Assembly: GCA_029961685.1 (NCBI GenBank)
Contig: JARWKL010000002.1
Span: 31,526,908-31,590,907, forward strand
Length of the DNA: 64,000 nucleotides
From: Aristolochia californica
Taxonomy: Eukaryota; Streptophyta; Magnoliopsida; Piperales; Aristolochiaceae
Direction: 5' to 3'
In this document: piece after piece, positions 48,371 to 61,346 of the stretch
Numbering within the stretch: position 1 is the stretch's first letter
Layout of the letters: the number at the start of each line of letters is the position of its first letter
Translations under genes and position numbers: made by a program
The notes under the pieces: model-generated
The model's database searches: none
Told to the model about the DNA's origin: nothing
What the model saw: the letters and a program-made list of their open reading frames with translations, nothing else

Positions 48371-51300
48371 GACTTATTGATTGGGAGTCAACATACAGTT
48401 TAAAATCCACTGCCTCCCCCTTTTCCTGACGATTGTAAAAGTTAATAGATAAAAACTAAAAAGAGTTTAGCATCCCTTAAAATTACAGACACTTTTGGAA
48501 TTATCTCTCTCTACATTAGTGCATTTCCCTTTTAGATGTATGCTTTTTTCTTAAATAAAAACTTGAGTTTTCACTTTCCCTTCATCTCATAAACAACTTA
48601 GACAAGATGGAAAATAGAACACAACAAAATGAAAATTTTAGAGTTTATATATGTAAAAAAATTATAACAATAACAAATGTAAGTAAAGAAAATTTATTCA
48701 CACACCAGAAATGAACAAAACAGTTTTGTTATCCATGTTTTGGGAATTCCACTAGATCAACCCTAATATCTTGGAATTTTATAAGAAAGATATTTCTACA
48801 CATGTTTTAAAAATGGATATGCATTCTTAAAACATGTTAAAGGTGAAAATGACCTATGGATTGAACCTTTTAATGAGAATAAAAAATGCTCTTTAAATTC
48901 TCAAGTGAACGTGCGGTGGTATATTTATTCGAGACAAACAAGCCATTATTTTGCCCATTTACATAAAGCTGATGTAACAATCATAGATCATTGTAAAGTT
49001 ATTTATTAGTCAATCATGTGCAACGGGCAATATTTTGTAAGAAATGACTTATGTATTGGGAGTCAACACTCGGTCAAAATCCACTGCCTCCCAATTTTCC
49101 CGACGATTGCAAAACCTAATATATAAAAACTAAAAAGAGTTTACAATCACTAAAAATTAAAAACACTTTTTTAATTATATCTCCCTACAATTGTGCATTT
49201 CCGTTTTAGATGTATGTTTTTTTTTAAATTAAAACTTGAGTTTTCACTTTTCCTTCATCTCGTAAACAATTTTTAAAAGATGGTAAAAATGTCACAACAA
49301 AATGAAAATTTTAGAGTTAATGTATGGAAAAAATTTAAAACAATAACTAATTTCCGTAATGAAAATTTATTCACTCACCACAAATGGACACAAAAGTTTG
49401 GTTATCCAAGTTTGGGAAATTCCACTAGTTCAATCCTAATAACTTGAAATTTTATAAGAGAGAGATTTCTACACAAGTTTTAAATATGGATATCCATGCT
49501 TGAAACATGTGAAAGATGCGAATGACCTATGGATCCGAACCTTTTAAAGATAATAACAAATTCTCATTAAATTATCAAGCGAACGTGCGGTGGGATGTTT
49601 ACCCAAGTCAAACAAGTCTCTATTTTGCCCATTTACAAAAAGTTGAACTAACAATCATATATGATTGTAAATCGATTTATCGGTCAATCATGCGTAACGA
49701 ACTATATTTTTGAAAGAAATGACTTATGGATTGGGAGTCAACCCTCAGTTAAATATCCCCCGCCTCCCCCTTTTCCCGACGATTGCAAAACGTAATAAAT
49801 AAAATCTAAAAAGAGTTTACAATCCTTAAAAATTACATACTCTTTTTGGAATTATCTCTCTCCACATTTGCGCATTTTCATTTTATGTGTATGCTTTTTT
49901 CTTCAATCAAAACTTTTTTTTTCACTTTCCCTTCATCTCATAAACAATTTTGACAAGATGGAGAATAGATGAAAACAAAAAGAAAATTTTAGAGTTAATA
50001 TATGGAAAAAATTTTAAACAAAAACAAATGTAAGTGAAGAAAATTTATTCACACTCCACAAATGAACACCAAAGTTTTGTTATCCTAGTTTGGGAAATTC
50101 AACTAGTGCAACCCTAATAGCTTTGAATATTATAAGAAAGAGATTTCTACACATGTTTTAAATATGGATATGCATGCTTAAAACACGTTAAAGATGCAAA
50201 TGACCTTCGGATCTAAACCTTTTAAAGAGAGTAACAAATTCTCATTAAATTCTCAAGTGAACGTGCGGTGGGATAGTTACCCGAGTCAAACAAGCCATTA
50301 TATTTCCCATTTACCTAAAGTTGTCATAACAATCATAGATGATTTTAAAGTGATTTAATGGTCAATCTAGTGTAACATACTTTATTTTTTAAAAAAATGA
50401 CTTATGGATTGGTAGTCAACACTCAGTTAAAAATCCCTCGCCTCCCCCTTTACCTGATGATTGCAAAACCTGATATATAAAAACTAAAAAGATTTTACAA
50501 TCCCTAAAAGATACATATACTTTTTGGAATCATCTCTCTCTACATTTGTGCATTTTCATTTTAGTTGTATACTTTTTTCTTAAATCAACATTAGAGTTTT
50601 CACTTTCCCTTCATCACGTAAACAATTTTGACAAGATGGCAAATAGATCACAACAAAATGAAAATTTTAGAGTTAATGTATTGTAAAAATTTAAAATAAT
50701 AAAAAATATAATTAAAAAAATTATTCACACACCACAAATGATCACAAAAGTTTTGTTATCCAAGTTTGGGAAGTTCCACTAGTTCAACCGTAATAGCTTG
50801 GAAGTTTATAAGAAAGAGATTTCTACATATGTTTTAAAAATGGATATGCATGCTTGAAACATGTTAAAGATGCAAATGACCTATGGATCCAAACTTTTTA
50901 AAGTGAATAAAAAATGCACATTAAATTCTCAATTGAATGTGCGGTGAGATATTTACCCGAGTCAAACAAGATATTATTTTTCCCATTTACAAAAAGCTGA
51001 TCTAACAATCATAAATGATTTTAAAGTAATTTATCAGTCAATCAAGCGTAACAGGCTATATTTTTGTAAGAAATGACTTATGGATTGGGAGTTAACACTT
51101 AGATAAAATTCCCCAGCCTCCCCTTATTCCCGGCGATTGCAAAACCTATAATGTATAAAATGAAAAGAGTTTAAAATCCTTAAAAATTACATACACTTTT
51201 TGGAATTATCTCTCTACATTTGGGCATTTCCCTTTTTGATGTATGTTTTTTCTTAAATCAAAACTTGAGTTTTCACTTTCCCTTCATCTCGTAAACAATT

Positions 51301-54300
51301 CTAACAAGATGGCAAATAGATAAAAAAAAAAAAGTTTAGAGATTATGTATGGAAAAAATATAAAACAATAACAAATGTTAGTAAAGAAAATTTATTCACA
51401 CTCCACATATGAACACAAAGTTTTGTTATCCAAGTTTTGGAAATTCCACTAGTGAAACCCTAATAGCTTTGAATTTTATCAGAAAGATATTTCTACACAT
51501 GTTTTAAATATGGATATGCATGCTTGAAACATGTTAAATATGCAAATGACCTTTGGATCTAAACCTTTTAAAGAGAGTAACAAATGCTCATTAAATTATC
51601 AAGTGAACGTGCGGTGGGATAGTTACCCGAGTCAAACAAGCCATTATTTTTCCCATTTACTAAAAGCTGGCCTAACAATCAGATATGATTGTAAAGTGAT
51701 TTATCAGTCAACCATGCGTAACGGGCTATCTTTAGGTAAGAAATGACATATGGATTGGTAGTCAAAACTCAGTTAAAAATCCCCCGCCTCCTCCTTTTCC
51801 CGTTGATTACAAAATCGTATATATCAAAACTAAAAAGAGCTTACAATCCATAAAAATTATAGACACTTTTTGGATTTATCTCTCTCAACATTTGTGCATT
51901 TCCATTTTAGATGTATGTTTTTTTCTTAAATCAAAACTTGAGTTTTCACTTTCCCGTCATCTCGTAAACAATTTTGACAAGATGGCAAATAGATGACAAC
52001 AAAATGAAATTTTTTTTAGTTTATGTATGGAAAAAATTTGAAAAAATAACAAATCTAAGAAAATAAAAATTATTCAAACACCACAAATGAACACGAAAAA
52101 TTTATTATCCAAGTTTGGGAAATTCCACTAGTTCAACCCTAATTGCCTGGAATTTTATATGAAAGAGATTTCTACAGTTGTTTTAAAAATGGATATACAT
52201 TCTTGAAACATGTTGAAGATGCAAATGACCTATGGATCCAAACCTTTTAAGGAGAATAACAAATGCTCATTATATTCTCAAGTGAACGTGCGGTGGGATT
52301 TTTACACAAGTCAAACAAGCCATTATTTTGCCCATTTATAAAAAGTTGACCTAACAATCTTAGATGATTGTAAGTGATTTATCGGTCAACCATGCGTTAC
52401 GGGCAATATTTTTGTAAGAAATGACTTATGGATTTGGAGTCAACACTCAATTAAAAATCCCCTACCTCCCGCTTTTGCCGACTATTGCAAATCCTAATAT
52501 ATAAAAACTATAAGTAGTTTAGAATCCATTAAAATTACAGACACTTTTGGAATTATCTCTCTCTACATTAGTGCATTTCCCTTTTAGATGTATGCTTTTT
52601 TCTAAAGTCAAAACTTGATTTTTCACTTTCCCTTCATCTCGTAAACAACTTTGACAAGATGGCAAATAGATCACAAAAAAATGAAAATTTTAGAGTTTAT
52701 GTATGTAAAAATTTAGAAGTATAACAAATGTAAGAAAATAAAATGTATTCACACACCACAAATGAACAAAAAAGTTTTGTTATCCATGTTTGGGAAATTC
52801 CAGTAGTTCAACCCTAATATCTTGGAATTTTATAAGAAAGATATTTATACACATGTTTTAAAAATGGATATGCATGCTTGAAAGATGTTAAAGATGAAAA
52901 TGACCGATTTATCCAAACATTTTAAAGAGAATAACAAATGCTCTTTAAATTCTCAAGTGAACGTGCAGTGGGATATTTATCCGAGTCAAACAAGCCATTA
53001 TTTTGGCCATTTTCCAAAAGCTTACCTAACAATCATAGATGATTGCAAATTTATTTATTGGCCAATCATGCGCAACTGGCAATATTTTTGTAAGAAATTA
53101 CATATGGATTGGGAGTCAACACTCAATCAAAAATCCCCTGCCTCCCAATTTTCCCGACGATTGCAAAACCTAATATCTAAAAACTAAAAAGAGTTTACAA
53201 TACCTAAAAATTATAGATACTTTTGGAATTATATCTCTTCAACTGTTCATTTCTATTTTAGATGTATGGCTTTTTCTTATATCAAAACTAGAGTTTTTAC
53301 TTTTCCTTCATCTCGTAAACAATTTTGACAAGATAGCAAATAGATCACAACAAAATGAAAATTTTAGAGTTTATGTATGGAAAAATTTTAAAACAATGAC
53401 AAATCTAAGTAAACAAAATTTATTCTCTCATCACAAATGGACACAAAAATTTTATTCTCCAAGTTTGGGAAATTCCTCTAGTTCAACCCAAATAGCTTGG
53501 AATTTTATAAGAAAGTGATTTCTACACATGTTTTAAATATGGATATGCATGCTTGAAAGATGTTAAAGATGCAAATGACCTAAGGATCCAAACTTTTCAA
53601 AGAGACTAACAAATGCTCATAATATTCTCAATTTAACGTGCGGTGGGATATTTACCCGAGTCAAAAGAGCCATTATTTTTTGCCCATTTACAAAAAGCAG
53701 AACTAACAATCGTAGATGATTGTAAAGTGATTTATCAGTCAATCATGCGTAATGGGCTATATTTTTGTAAGAAATGACTTATGGATTGGGAGTCAACACT
53801 CAGTTAAAAATCCCCCGCCTCCCTGATTCCCAACGATTGCAAAACCTAATATATAAAAAATAAAAAGAGTTTACAAACCCTAAAAATTACATACACTTTT
53901 TGTTATTATCTCTCTCTACATTTTCGCTTTTCAATTTTAGATGTATGTTTTTTTCTTAGATCAAAACATGAGATTTCACTTTCCCTTCATCTCGTAAAAC
54001 AATTTTGACATGATGGCAAATAGATAAAAAAAAATGATAATGTTAGAGTTCAAGTACGGAAAAAATTTAAAAAATAAAAAATGTGAGTAAATAAAATTTA
54101 TTCACACACCACAAATGAAAACAAAAGTTCTGTTATCCAAGTTTGGGAAATTCTACTAGTTCCACCCTAATAGCTTGGAATTTTATAAGAAAGAGATTTC
54201 TACATATGTTTTAAAAATTGATATGCATGTTTGAAACATGTCAAAGATGCAAATGACAAATGGATCCAATCCTTTTAAAGAGAATAACAAAAGCTCATTA

Positions 54301-54636
54301 AATTCTGAAGTGAACGTGTAGTGGGATAATTATTCGAGTCAAACATGCCATTATTTTGCCTATTTACAAAAAACTGACCTAACAATCATAAATGAATGTA
54401 AAGTGATTTATCGGTCAATCATGTGTAACGGGCTATATTTTTGTAAAAAATAACTTATGGATTGGGAGTGAATACTCAGTTAAAAATCCCCCGCCTCCCT
54501 ATTTCCCGACGATTGCAAAACTATATGTATAAAAACCAAAAAGAGTTTACAATACCTTAAAATTACAGACACTTTTGGAATTATCTCTCTCTACATTAGT
54601 GCTTTTTTCTTATATCAAAACTTGTGTTTTCACTTT

Positions 54637-55086
54637 CCCTTCATCTCGTAAACAATTTTGACAAGATGGAAAATAGATCACAACAAAATGAAAATTTTAG
54701 AGTTTATGTATGGAAAAAAATTAAAAGAATAACAAATGTAAGTAAAGAAAATTTATTCACACACCACAAATGAACACAAAAGTTTTCCCTTCATCTCGTA
54801 AACAATTTTGACAAGATGGCAAATAGATCACAACAAAATGAAAATTTTAGAGTTTATATATGGAAAAAATTTAAAAGAATAACAAATGTAAGTAAAGAAA
54901 ATTTATTCACACACCACAAATGAACACAAAAGTTTTCCCTTCATCTCGTAAAAAATTTTGACAAGATGGCAAATAGATCACAACAAAATAAAAATTTTAG
55001 AGTTTATGTATGGAAAAAATTTAAAAGAATAACAAATGTGAGTAAAGAAAATTTATTCACACACCAGAAATGAACACAAAAGTTTT
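54637..55086 (+). repeat. 150-bp local triplication inside one unit
   Basis: Three consecutive 150-bp copies begin at 54637, 54787 and 54937. Each runs from CCCTTCATCTCGTAAA through ACAAAATGAAAATTTTAG to ATGAACACAAAAGTTTTC. The copies are nearly identical, differing by a handful of bases, so the expansion is young compared with unit-to-unit divergence. The period is a multiple of three, and each copy retains the donor-like GTAAGT (GTGAGT in the third). The host unit, 54452-55405, is 954 bp and also lacks the segment ATTTCCATTTTAGATGTATG before the first copy. Confidence 0.92.
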
Positions 55087-55495
55087 CTTATCCATATCTG
55101 AGAATTTCCACTAGTTCAACCCTAATATCTTGAAATTTTATTAGAAAGAGATTTCTACACATGTTTTAAAAAGGGATATGCATGCTTGAAACATGTTAAA
55201 GATGAAAATGACCCAAGGATCCAAACCTTTTAAAGAGAATAACAAATGCTCATTAAATTCTCAAGTGAACGTGCGGTGGGATACTTACCCGAGTCAAATA
55301 AGCCATTATTTTGCCATTTACAAAAAGTTGACCTAACAATCATAGATGATTGTAAAGTGATTTATCGGTCTATCATGCATAACAGGCTATATTTTTGTAA
55401 GAAATGATTTATGATTTGGGAGTCAAGACTCAGTTAAAAATCCCCCGCCTCCCCTTTTTCATGACGATTGCAAAACCTAATATATAAAAACTAAA

Positions 55496-55849
55496 ATGAG
55501 GTTACAATCCCTAAATATTACTGACACTTTTTGGAATTATCTCTCTCTTCATTTGTGCATTTCAATTTCAAATGTATGCTTTTTTCTTCAATCAAAACTT
55601 GTGTTGTCACTTTCCCTTAATCTCGTAAGCAATTTTGACAAGATGGCAAATAGATCATCACAACAAAATGAAAATTTAAGAGTTTATGTATGGAAGAATT
55701 TTAAAAGAATAAAAAATGTAAGTAAAGAAAATTTATTCACACACCACAAATGGACACAAAAGTATTGTTATCCAAGTTTGGGAAATTCCACTAGTTCAAC
55801 CCTAATAGCTTGGAATTTTATAAGAAAGAGATTTCTACACATGTTTTAA
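55496..55849 (+). other. Longest recurrent open stretch in a satellite unit (117 codons)
   Basis: In this unit the usual stop CACAAATGA is changed to TGG (CACAAATGGACAC), so the first open stretch reads through into the next in-frame piece and continues with WTQKYCYPSLGNSTSSTLIA to a stop just after the RKRFLHMF residues. That downstream piece is also open in other units, for example 58755-58958. This shows that one forward frame is interrupted by few consensus stops across much of the monomer. No known domain is visible and I do not call it a gene. Confidence 0.25.
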
Positions 55850-56086
55850 ATATGGATATGGATGCTTGAAAAATGTTAAAGATGCAAATGACCTATGGAT
55901 CCAAACCTTTTAAAGAGAACAACAAATTCTCATTAAATTCTCAAGTGAACGTGCGGTGGGATATTTTCCTGAGTCAAACAAGCCATTAGTTTTCCCATTT
56001 GTAAAAAGTTGACCTAATAATCTTAGATGATTGTAAAGTGATTTATTAGTCAACCATGCATAATGGGCTATATTTTTGTACGAAAT

Positions 56087-57168
56087 GACTTATTGATTGG
56101 GAGTCAGCACTAAGTTAAAAAATCCCCCTTTTCTCCACGATTGTAAAACCTAATATATAAAAATTAAATAGAGTTTACAATCCTTTTAAATTATAGAAAC
56201 TTTTTGGATTTATCTCTCTCCACATAAGTGCATTTCAATTTTAGATGTATGCTTTTTTCTTAAATCAAAACTTGAGTTTTCACTCTCCCTTCATCTCATA
56301 AACAAGTTTTACAAGGTGGACAATAGATCACAACAAAATGAAAATTTTAAAGTTTATGGAAAAAAATTTAAACAATAAAAAATTTCAGTAAAGAAAATTT
56401 ATTCAAATACCACAAATGAACACAAAAGTTTTGTTATCCATGTTTTGGAAATTCCACAAGTTCAAGCCTAATAGCATGGAATTTTATAAGAAAGAGATTT
56501 CTACACATGTTTTAAAAATGGATATGCATGTTTGAAACATGTTAAAGATGCAAATCACCATTTAATGGGATTAAATAATGCTCATTAAATTCTAAAGTGC
56601 ACGTGCGGTGGGATCTTTACCCGAGTCAAACAAGCCATTATTTTGCCCATTTAAAAAAAGGTGACCTAAAAATCATAGATGATTTTAAAGTGATTTGAAA
56701 CAAAACAAATGTCAGTAAAGAAAATTTATTCACACACCACAAATGAACAAAAACGTTTTGTTATCCAAGTTTGGGAAATTCTACTGGTTCAACCCTAATA
56801 GCTTGGAATTTTATAAGAAAGATTTCTACACATGTTTTAAAAATGGATATGCATGCTTGAAACATGTTAAAGATGCAAATGACCTAATAGCTTGGAATTT
56901 TATGAGAAAGAGATTTCTAAACATGTTTTAAATATGGATATGCATGCTTGAAACATGTTAAAGATGCAAATGACCTAAGGATCTAAACCTTTTAAACAAA
57001 ATGACAAATGGTCATTAAATGCTCAAGTGAACGTGAGGTGGGATATTTACCCCAGTCGAAGAAGCCATTGTTTCGACCATTTACAAAAATCAGACCAAAC
57101 AATCAAAGATGATTGTAAAGTGATTTATCGGTCAATCATGCTCAATGGGCTATATTTTTGTGAGAAAT
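56087..57168 (+). repeat. Complex rearranged unit (1082 bp)
   Basis: The unit runs normally to AAAGTGATTT at about 56696, then jumps back to GAAACAAAACAAATGTCAG (offset near 300), proceeds to GATGCAAATGACCT at about 56884, and jumps back again to AATAGCTTGGAATTTTATG. At least two backward joins are needed. A further small lesion near 56558 (AAATCACCATTTAATGGG) removes the usual TATGGATCCAAACC. Confidence 0.75.
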
Positions 57169-59195
57169 GACACATAGATTGGGAGTCAACTCTCAGTTAA
57201 AAATCCCCCGCCTCCCCTTTTTCTCGATGATTACAAAACATAATATATAATAGTTAAAAAGAGTTTACAATCCCTAAAAATTACAGACACTTTTTGGAAT
57301 TTTCTCTCTCTACATTTGTGCATTTCCATTTTAGATGTATATTTTTTTCTTAAATCAAAACTTGAGTTTTCACTTTTCCTTCTTATCGTAAATGTTTTTT
57401 ACAAGATGGAAAATAGATCTAAACAAAAATAAAATTTTAGAGTTAATGAACGTAAAAAAATTGAAACAATAAAAAATGTATGTAAAGAAAATTTATTCCT
57501 ACACCACAAATGAACACAAAACTTTTGTTATCCAAGTTTTGGAAATTCCACTAGTTCAACCCTAATAGCTTGGAATTTTATAAGAAAGAGATTTCTACAC
57601 ATGTTTTAAATATAGATATGCATGCTTGAAATACGTTAAAGATGCAAATAATCAATGGATCCAAAGCTTTTAAATAGAACAACAAATGGCAAAAATTCTC
57701 AAGTGAACTTGCGGTGGGATATTTACCCTAGTCAAACAAGCCATTATTTTTCCCTTTTACTAAAAGCTGACCTAACAATCATAGATGATTGTAAAGTGAT
57801 TTGTATGTCAATCATGCGTAATGGGATATATTTTGGAAAGAAATGACATATGGATTAGGAGTCAACACTCAGTTAAAAATCCCCTGCCAACCCCAATTCC
57901 TAACGATTGCAAAATCTAATAAATAAATAAAAAGAGTTTAAAATCCATAAAGCTAAGGACATTTTTTGGAATTATCTCTCTCTAAATTTGTGAATTTCCA
58001 TTTTAGATGTATATTTTTTTTTAAATCAAAACTTGAGTTTTTAGTTTCCCTTCTTCTCGTCGACAATTTTGACAAGATGGCAAATAGATAACAACAAAAT
58101 GAAAATTTTAGACTTTTTGTATGGAAAAAATTTGAAAAAATAACAAATGTAAGTAAAGAATATTTAATCACACACCACCAAAAAACATATTAATTTTGTT
58201 ATCCAAGTTTGTGAAATTCCACTATTTCAACCTTAATATCTTGGAATTTTATAAGCAAGAGATTTCTACACATGTTTTAAATATGGATATGCATGTTTGA
58301 AACATGTTAAAGATGCAAATGACCTATGGATCCAAACCTTTTAAAGAGAACAACAAATGCTCATTAAATTCTAAATTGAACGTCCGGTGGGATATTTTCC
58401 CGAGTCAAACAAGTTATTATTTTGCACTTTTACAAAAATCTGACCTAACAATCATAGATTATTGTACGTGATTTATCAGTCAATCATGCGTAATGGGCTA
58501 TATTTTTGTAAGAAATGACTTATGGAATGGGAGTCAACACTCAGTTAAAAATCCCCCACGTGCCTTTTTCCCCGACGATTGCAAAACCTAATATATAAAA
58601 AATAAAAAGATGTTACAATCCCCAAAAAATACTGACACTTTTTTGGAATTATCTCTCTCTTCATTTGTGCATTTACATTTTAGATGTATGATTTTTTCTT
58701 AAATCAAAACTTGAGTTTTCACTTTCACTTCATCTCGTAAACAATATTGACAAGATGGAAAATAGATCACAACAAAATAAAAATTTTAGAGTTTATCTAT
58801 GGAAAAAATTTAGAACAATAACAAATGTAAGTAAAGAAAATTTATTCACACACCACAAACGAAAAAAAAAGTTTTGTTATCTAAGTTTCAGAAATTCCAC
58901 TAGTTCAACCGTAATAGCATGGAATTTTATAAGAAAGAGATTTCTACACAAGTTTTAAATATGGATATGCATGCTTGAAACATGTTAAAGATGCAAATGA
59001 CCTATGGATCCAAGCCTTTTAAAGAGAACAAGAAATTCTTATTAAATTCTCTAGTGAACGTGATGTGGGATATTTACCCGAGTCAAACAAGCCATTATTT
59101 TGTCCATTTATAAAAAGTTGATCGAACAATCTTAGATGATTGTTAAGTGATTTATCGGTCAACCATGCATAACAGGCTATATTTTTGTAAGAAAT

Positions 59196-59832
59196 GACTT
59201 ATGGATTGGGAGTCAACACCAAGTTAAACCCACCTCCCCCTTTTGCCGACAATTGCAAAACCAAATATTTAAAAACTAAAAAGAGTTTAAAATCCCTACG
59301 TTAGTGCATTTCCATTTTAGATGTATGTTTTTTTCTTAAATCAAAACTTGATTTTTGACTTTCCCTTCATCTCATAAACATTTTTGTCAAGATGGCTAAT
59401 AGATCACAAGAAAATGAAAATTTTAGAGTTTGTGCATGGAAAAAATTTAAAATAATAACAATAGTTAGGAAAGAAAAATTATTCACACACCACAAATGAA
59501 CGCAAAAGTTTTGTTATCCAAGTTTTGGAAATTCCACTAGTTCAACCCTAATAGCATGGAATTTTATAAGAAAGAAATTTCTACACATGTTTTAAATATG
59601 GATACTCATGCTTGAAACATGTTAAAGATGAAAATGACCTATGGATCAAAACCTTTTAAAGAGAACAAGAAATGCTAATTAAATTCTCAGGTGAACGTCA
59701 AGTGGGATATTTACCCGAGTCAAACAAGCTATTATTTTGCCCATTTATAAAAAGTTGACCTAACAATCTTTGATGATTTTAAAGTGATTAATTGTTCAAT
59801 CATGCATAACGGGCTATATTTTTTTAAGAAAA
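59196..59832 (+). repeat. Shortened unit (637 bp)
   Basis: Near 59298, AATCCCTA joins CGTTAGTGCATTTCC, removing about 40 bp including most of the TCTCTCTC tract. The C-rich tract is also shortened (AAGTTAAACCCACCTC), a change shared with the next unit at 59833, which shows the two are closely related. Confidence 0.75.
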
Positions 59833-60938
59833 GACTTAAGGATTGGGAGTCAACACCAAGTTAAACCCACCTCCCCTTTTTCCCGACGATTGCAAAACCT
59901 AATAAATAAAAAATAAAAAGCGTTTACAATCCCTTAAAATTACAGGCACTTTTTGGAATTATCTCTCTCTACATTAGTTCGTTTCCATTTTAGATGTATG
60001 TTTTTTTCTTAAATCAAAACTTGTGTTTTCACTTTCCCTTCATCTCGTAAAAAAGTTTGAAGAGAGTGCAAATAGATCACAACAAAATGAAAATATTTAT
60101 GTATGGAAAATATTTAAAAGATTAAAAAATGTAAGTAAAGAAAATTTATTCATACACCACAAATGAACACAATAGTTTTGTTATCCAAGTTTGGGAAATT
60201 CCACTAGTTCAACCCTAATATCTTGGAATTTTATTAGAAATAGATTTCTACACATGTTTTAAAAATGGATAGTCATGCTTGAAACATGTTAAATATACAG
60301 ATGACCTATGGATCCAAAACTTTTAAAGGGAATAAATAATTCTCATTAAATTCTCATGTGAACGTGCGGTGGGATATTTACATGAGTCAAACAAGCCATT
60401 ATTTTGTCAATTTACAAAAAGCGGACCTAACAATCATAAATGATTTTAATGTGATTTATCGGTGAATGATGCGTAACGGGCAATAATGTTGTAAAACATT
60501 ACTTATGGATTGGGGGTCAACACTCAGTTAAAAATCCTCCGCTTCTGCCTTTTCTTGACTATTGCAAAACCTAATAAATAAAAACTAAAAAGCATTTACA
60601 ATCCCTTAAAAATACAGACACTTTTTGGAATTATCTCTCTCTACATTAGTTCGTTTACATTTAGATGTATGCTATTTTCTTAAATCAAAACTTGTGTTTT
60701 CACTTTCCCTTCATCTCGTAAACAATTTTGAAGAGAAGGCAAATAGATCACAAAAAAATGAAAATTTTAGAGTTTATGTAAGGAAAAAATTTAAAAGAAT
60801 AACAAATGTTAGTAAAGACAATTTATTCACACCCCACAAATGAACACAAAAGTTGTGTTATCCAAGTTTGGGAAATTCCACTAGCTCAACCCTAATATCT
60901 TGGAATTCTATTAGAAAGAGATTTCTACACATGTTTTA

Positions 60939-60943
60939 AAAAT
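60939..60943. other. Target-site duplication AAAAT, left
   Basis: AAAAT directly precedes the LTR and is repeated at 63671-63675 directly after the element. The uninterrupted satellite reads ACATGTTTTAAAAATGGAT here, which confirms that the insertion site is inside a monomer. Confidence 0.92.
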
Positions 60944-61336
60944 TGTTGAGTTTATGGAAAAGTGAAATACTTCATTGACATCAGCAACTTGTTGTAATAA
61001 GAGTACATGAATCTCTATTTATAATAGCGGAAGGTAGTAGAGTCCAATTACAATAAAACTACCCTGGTCCCAATTACACCCAAACTCTAACACTTAAGGT
61101 AAGTCCTAACATAATTAGGTAAGTCAATATTGATAAAAGACAAATATAACTTAAACTAAAACTCTTCTTTTTCGTGACCCTAAGATAAAGATACTTTTGT
61201 GAGTCCTTCTTGATCTTCCAATTGATGTGATAAGGATGCCAGCTCTTGGTAATCATTGTGGGTCCTACTTCATATGGGCTTGGGCCCATCTTGTGGGCCT
61301 TCCTTGGTCGTTTGGGATTGATCTTATCTTCCAATA
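60944..61336 (-). repeat. 3' LTR of element copy 2 (393 bp)
   Basis: On the plus strand it begins TGTTGAGTTTATGG and ends ATCTTATCTTCCAATA; on the minus strand the start reads TATTGG, a G-to-A change from TGTTGG. The TATA-like TATAAATA is at 61016-61023 on the minus strand. Compared with the 5' LTR it lacks the single 48-bp segment CTTGGTCAGGTGGCCCATC onward. Confidence 0.92.
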
Positions 61337-61346
61337 CTCCCCTTCA
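61337..61346 (-). other. Polypurine tract, copy 2
   Basis: TGAAGGGGAG on the minus strand lies immediately before the 3' LTR, where plus-strand DNA priming is expected. Similar purine runs also occur farther inside, at 61438-61448 and near 62180-62190. Confidence 0.75.

Larger units (their letters stand above)
24241..60943 (+). repeat. Satellite array, central segment (about 54 units, higher-order structure)
   Basis: This is the same monomer and orientation as the left segment. Unit starts are 24714, 25389, 26064, 26744, 27420, 28015, 28693, 29371, 29960, 30638, 31312, 31988, 32391, 33008, 33685, 34360, 34921, 35590, 36268, 36754, 37430, 38107, 38784, 39461, 40568, 41243, 41926, 42604, 43283, 43956, 44635, 45028, 45705, 46383, 47060, 47736, 48371, 49046, 49721, 50399, 51075, 51745, 52423, 53099, 53776, 54452, 55406, 56087, 57169, 57845, 58517, 59196, 59833 and 60500. 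The stretch 24241-24713 is the tail of the unit interrupted by the first retroelement. Distinct unit subtypes recur in fixed order here, and most of the irregular units listed separately are in this segment. No unique or genic sequence was seen. Confidence 0.97.
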
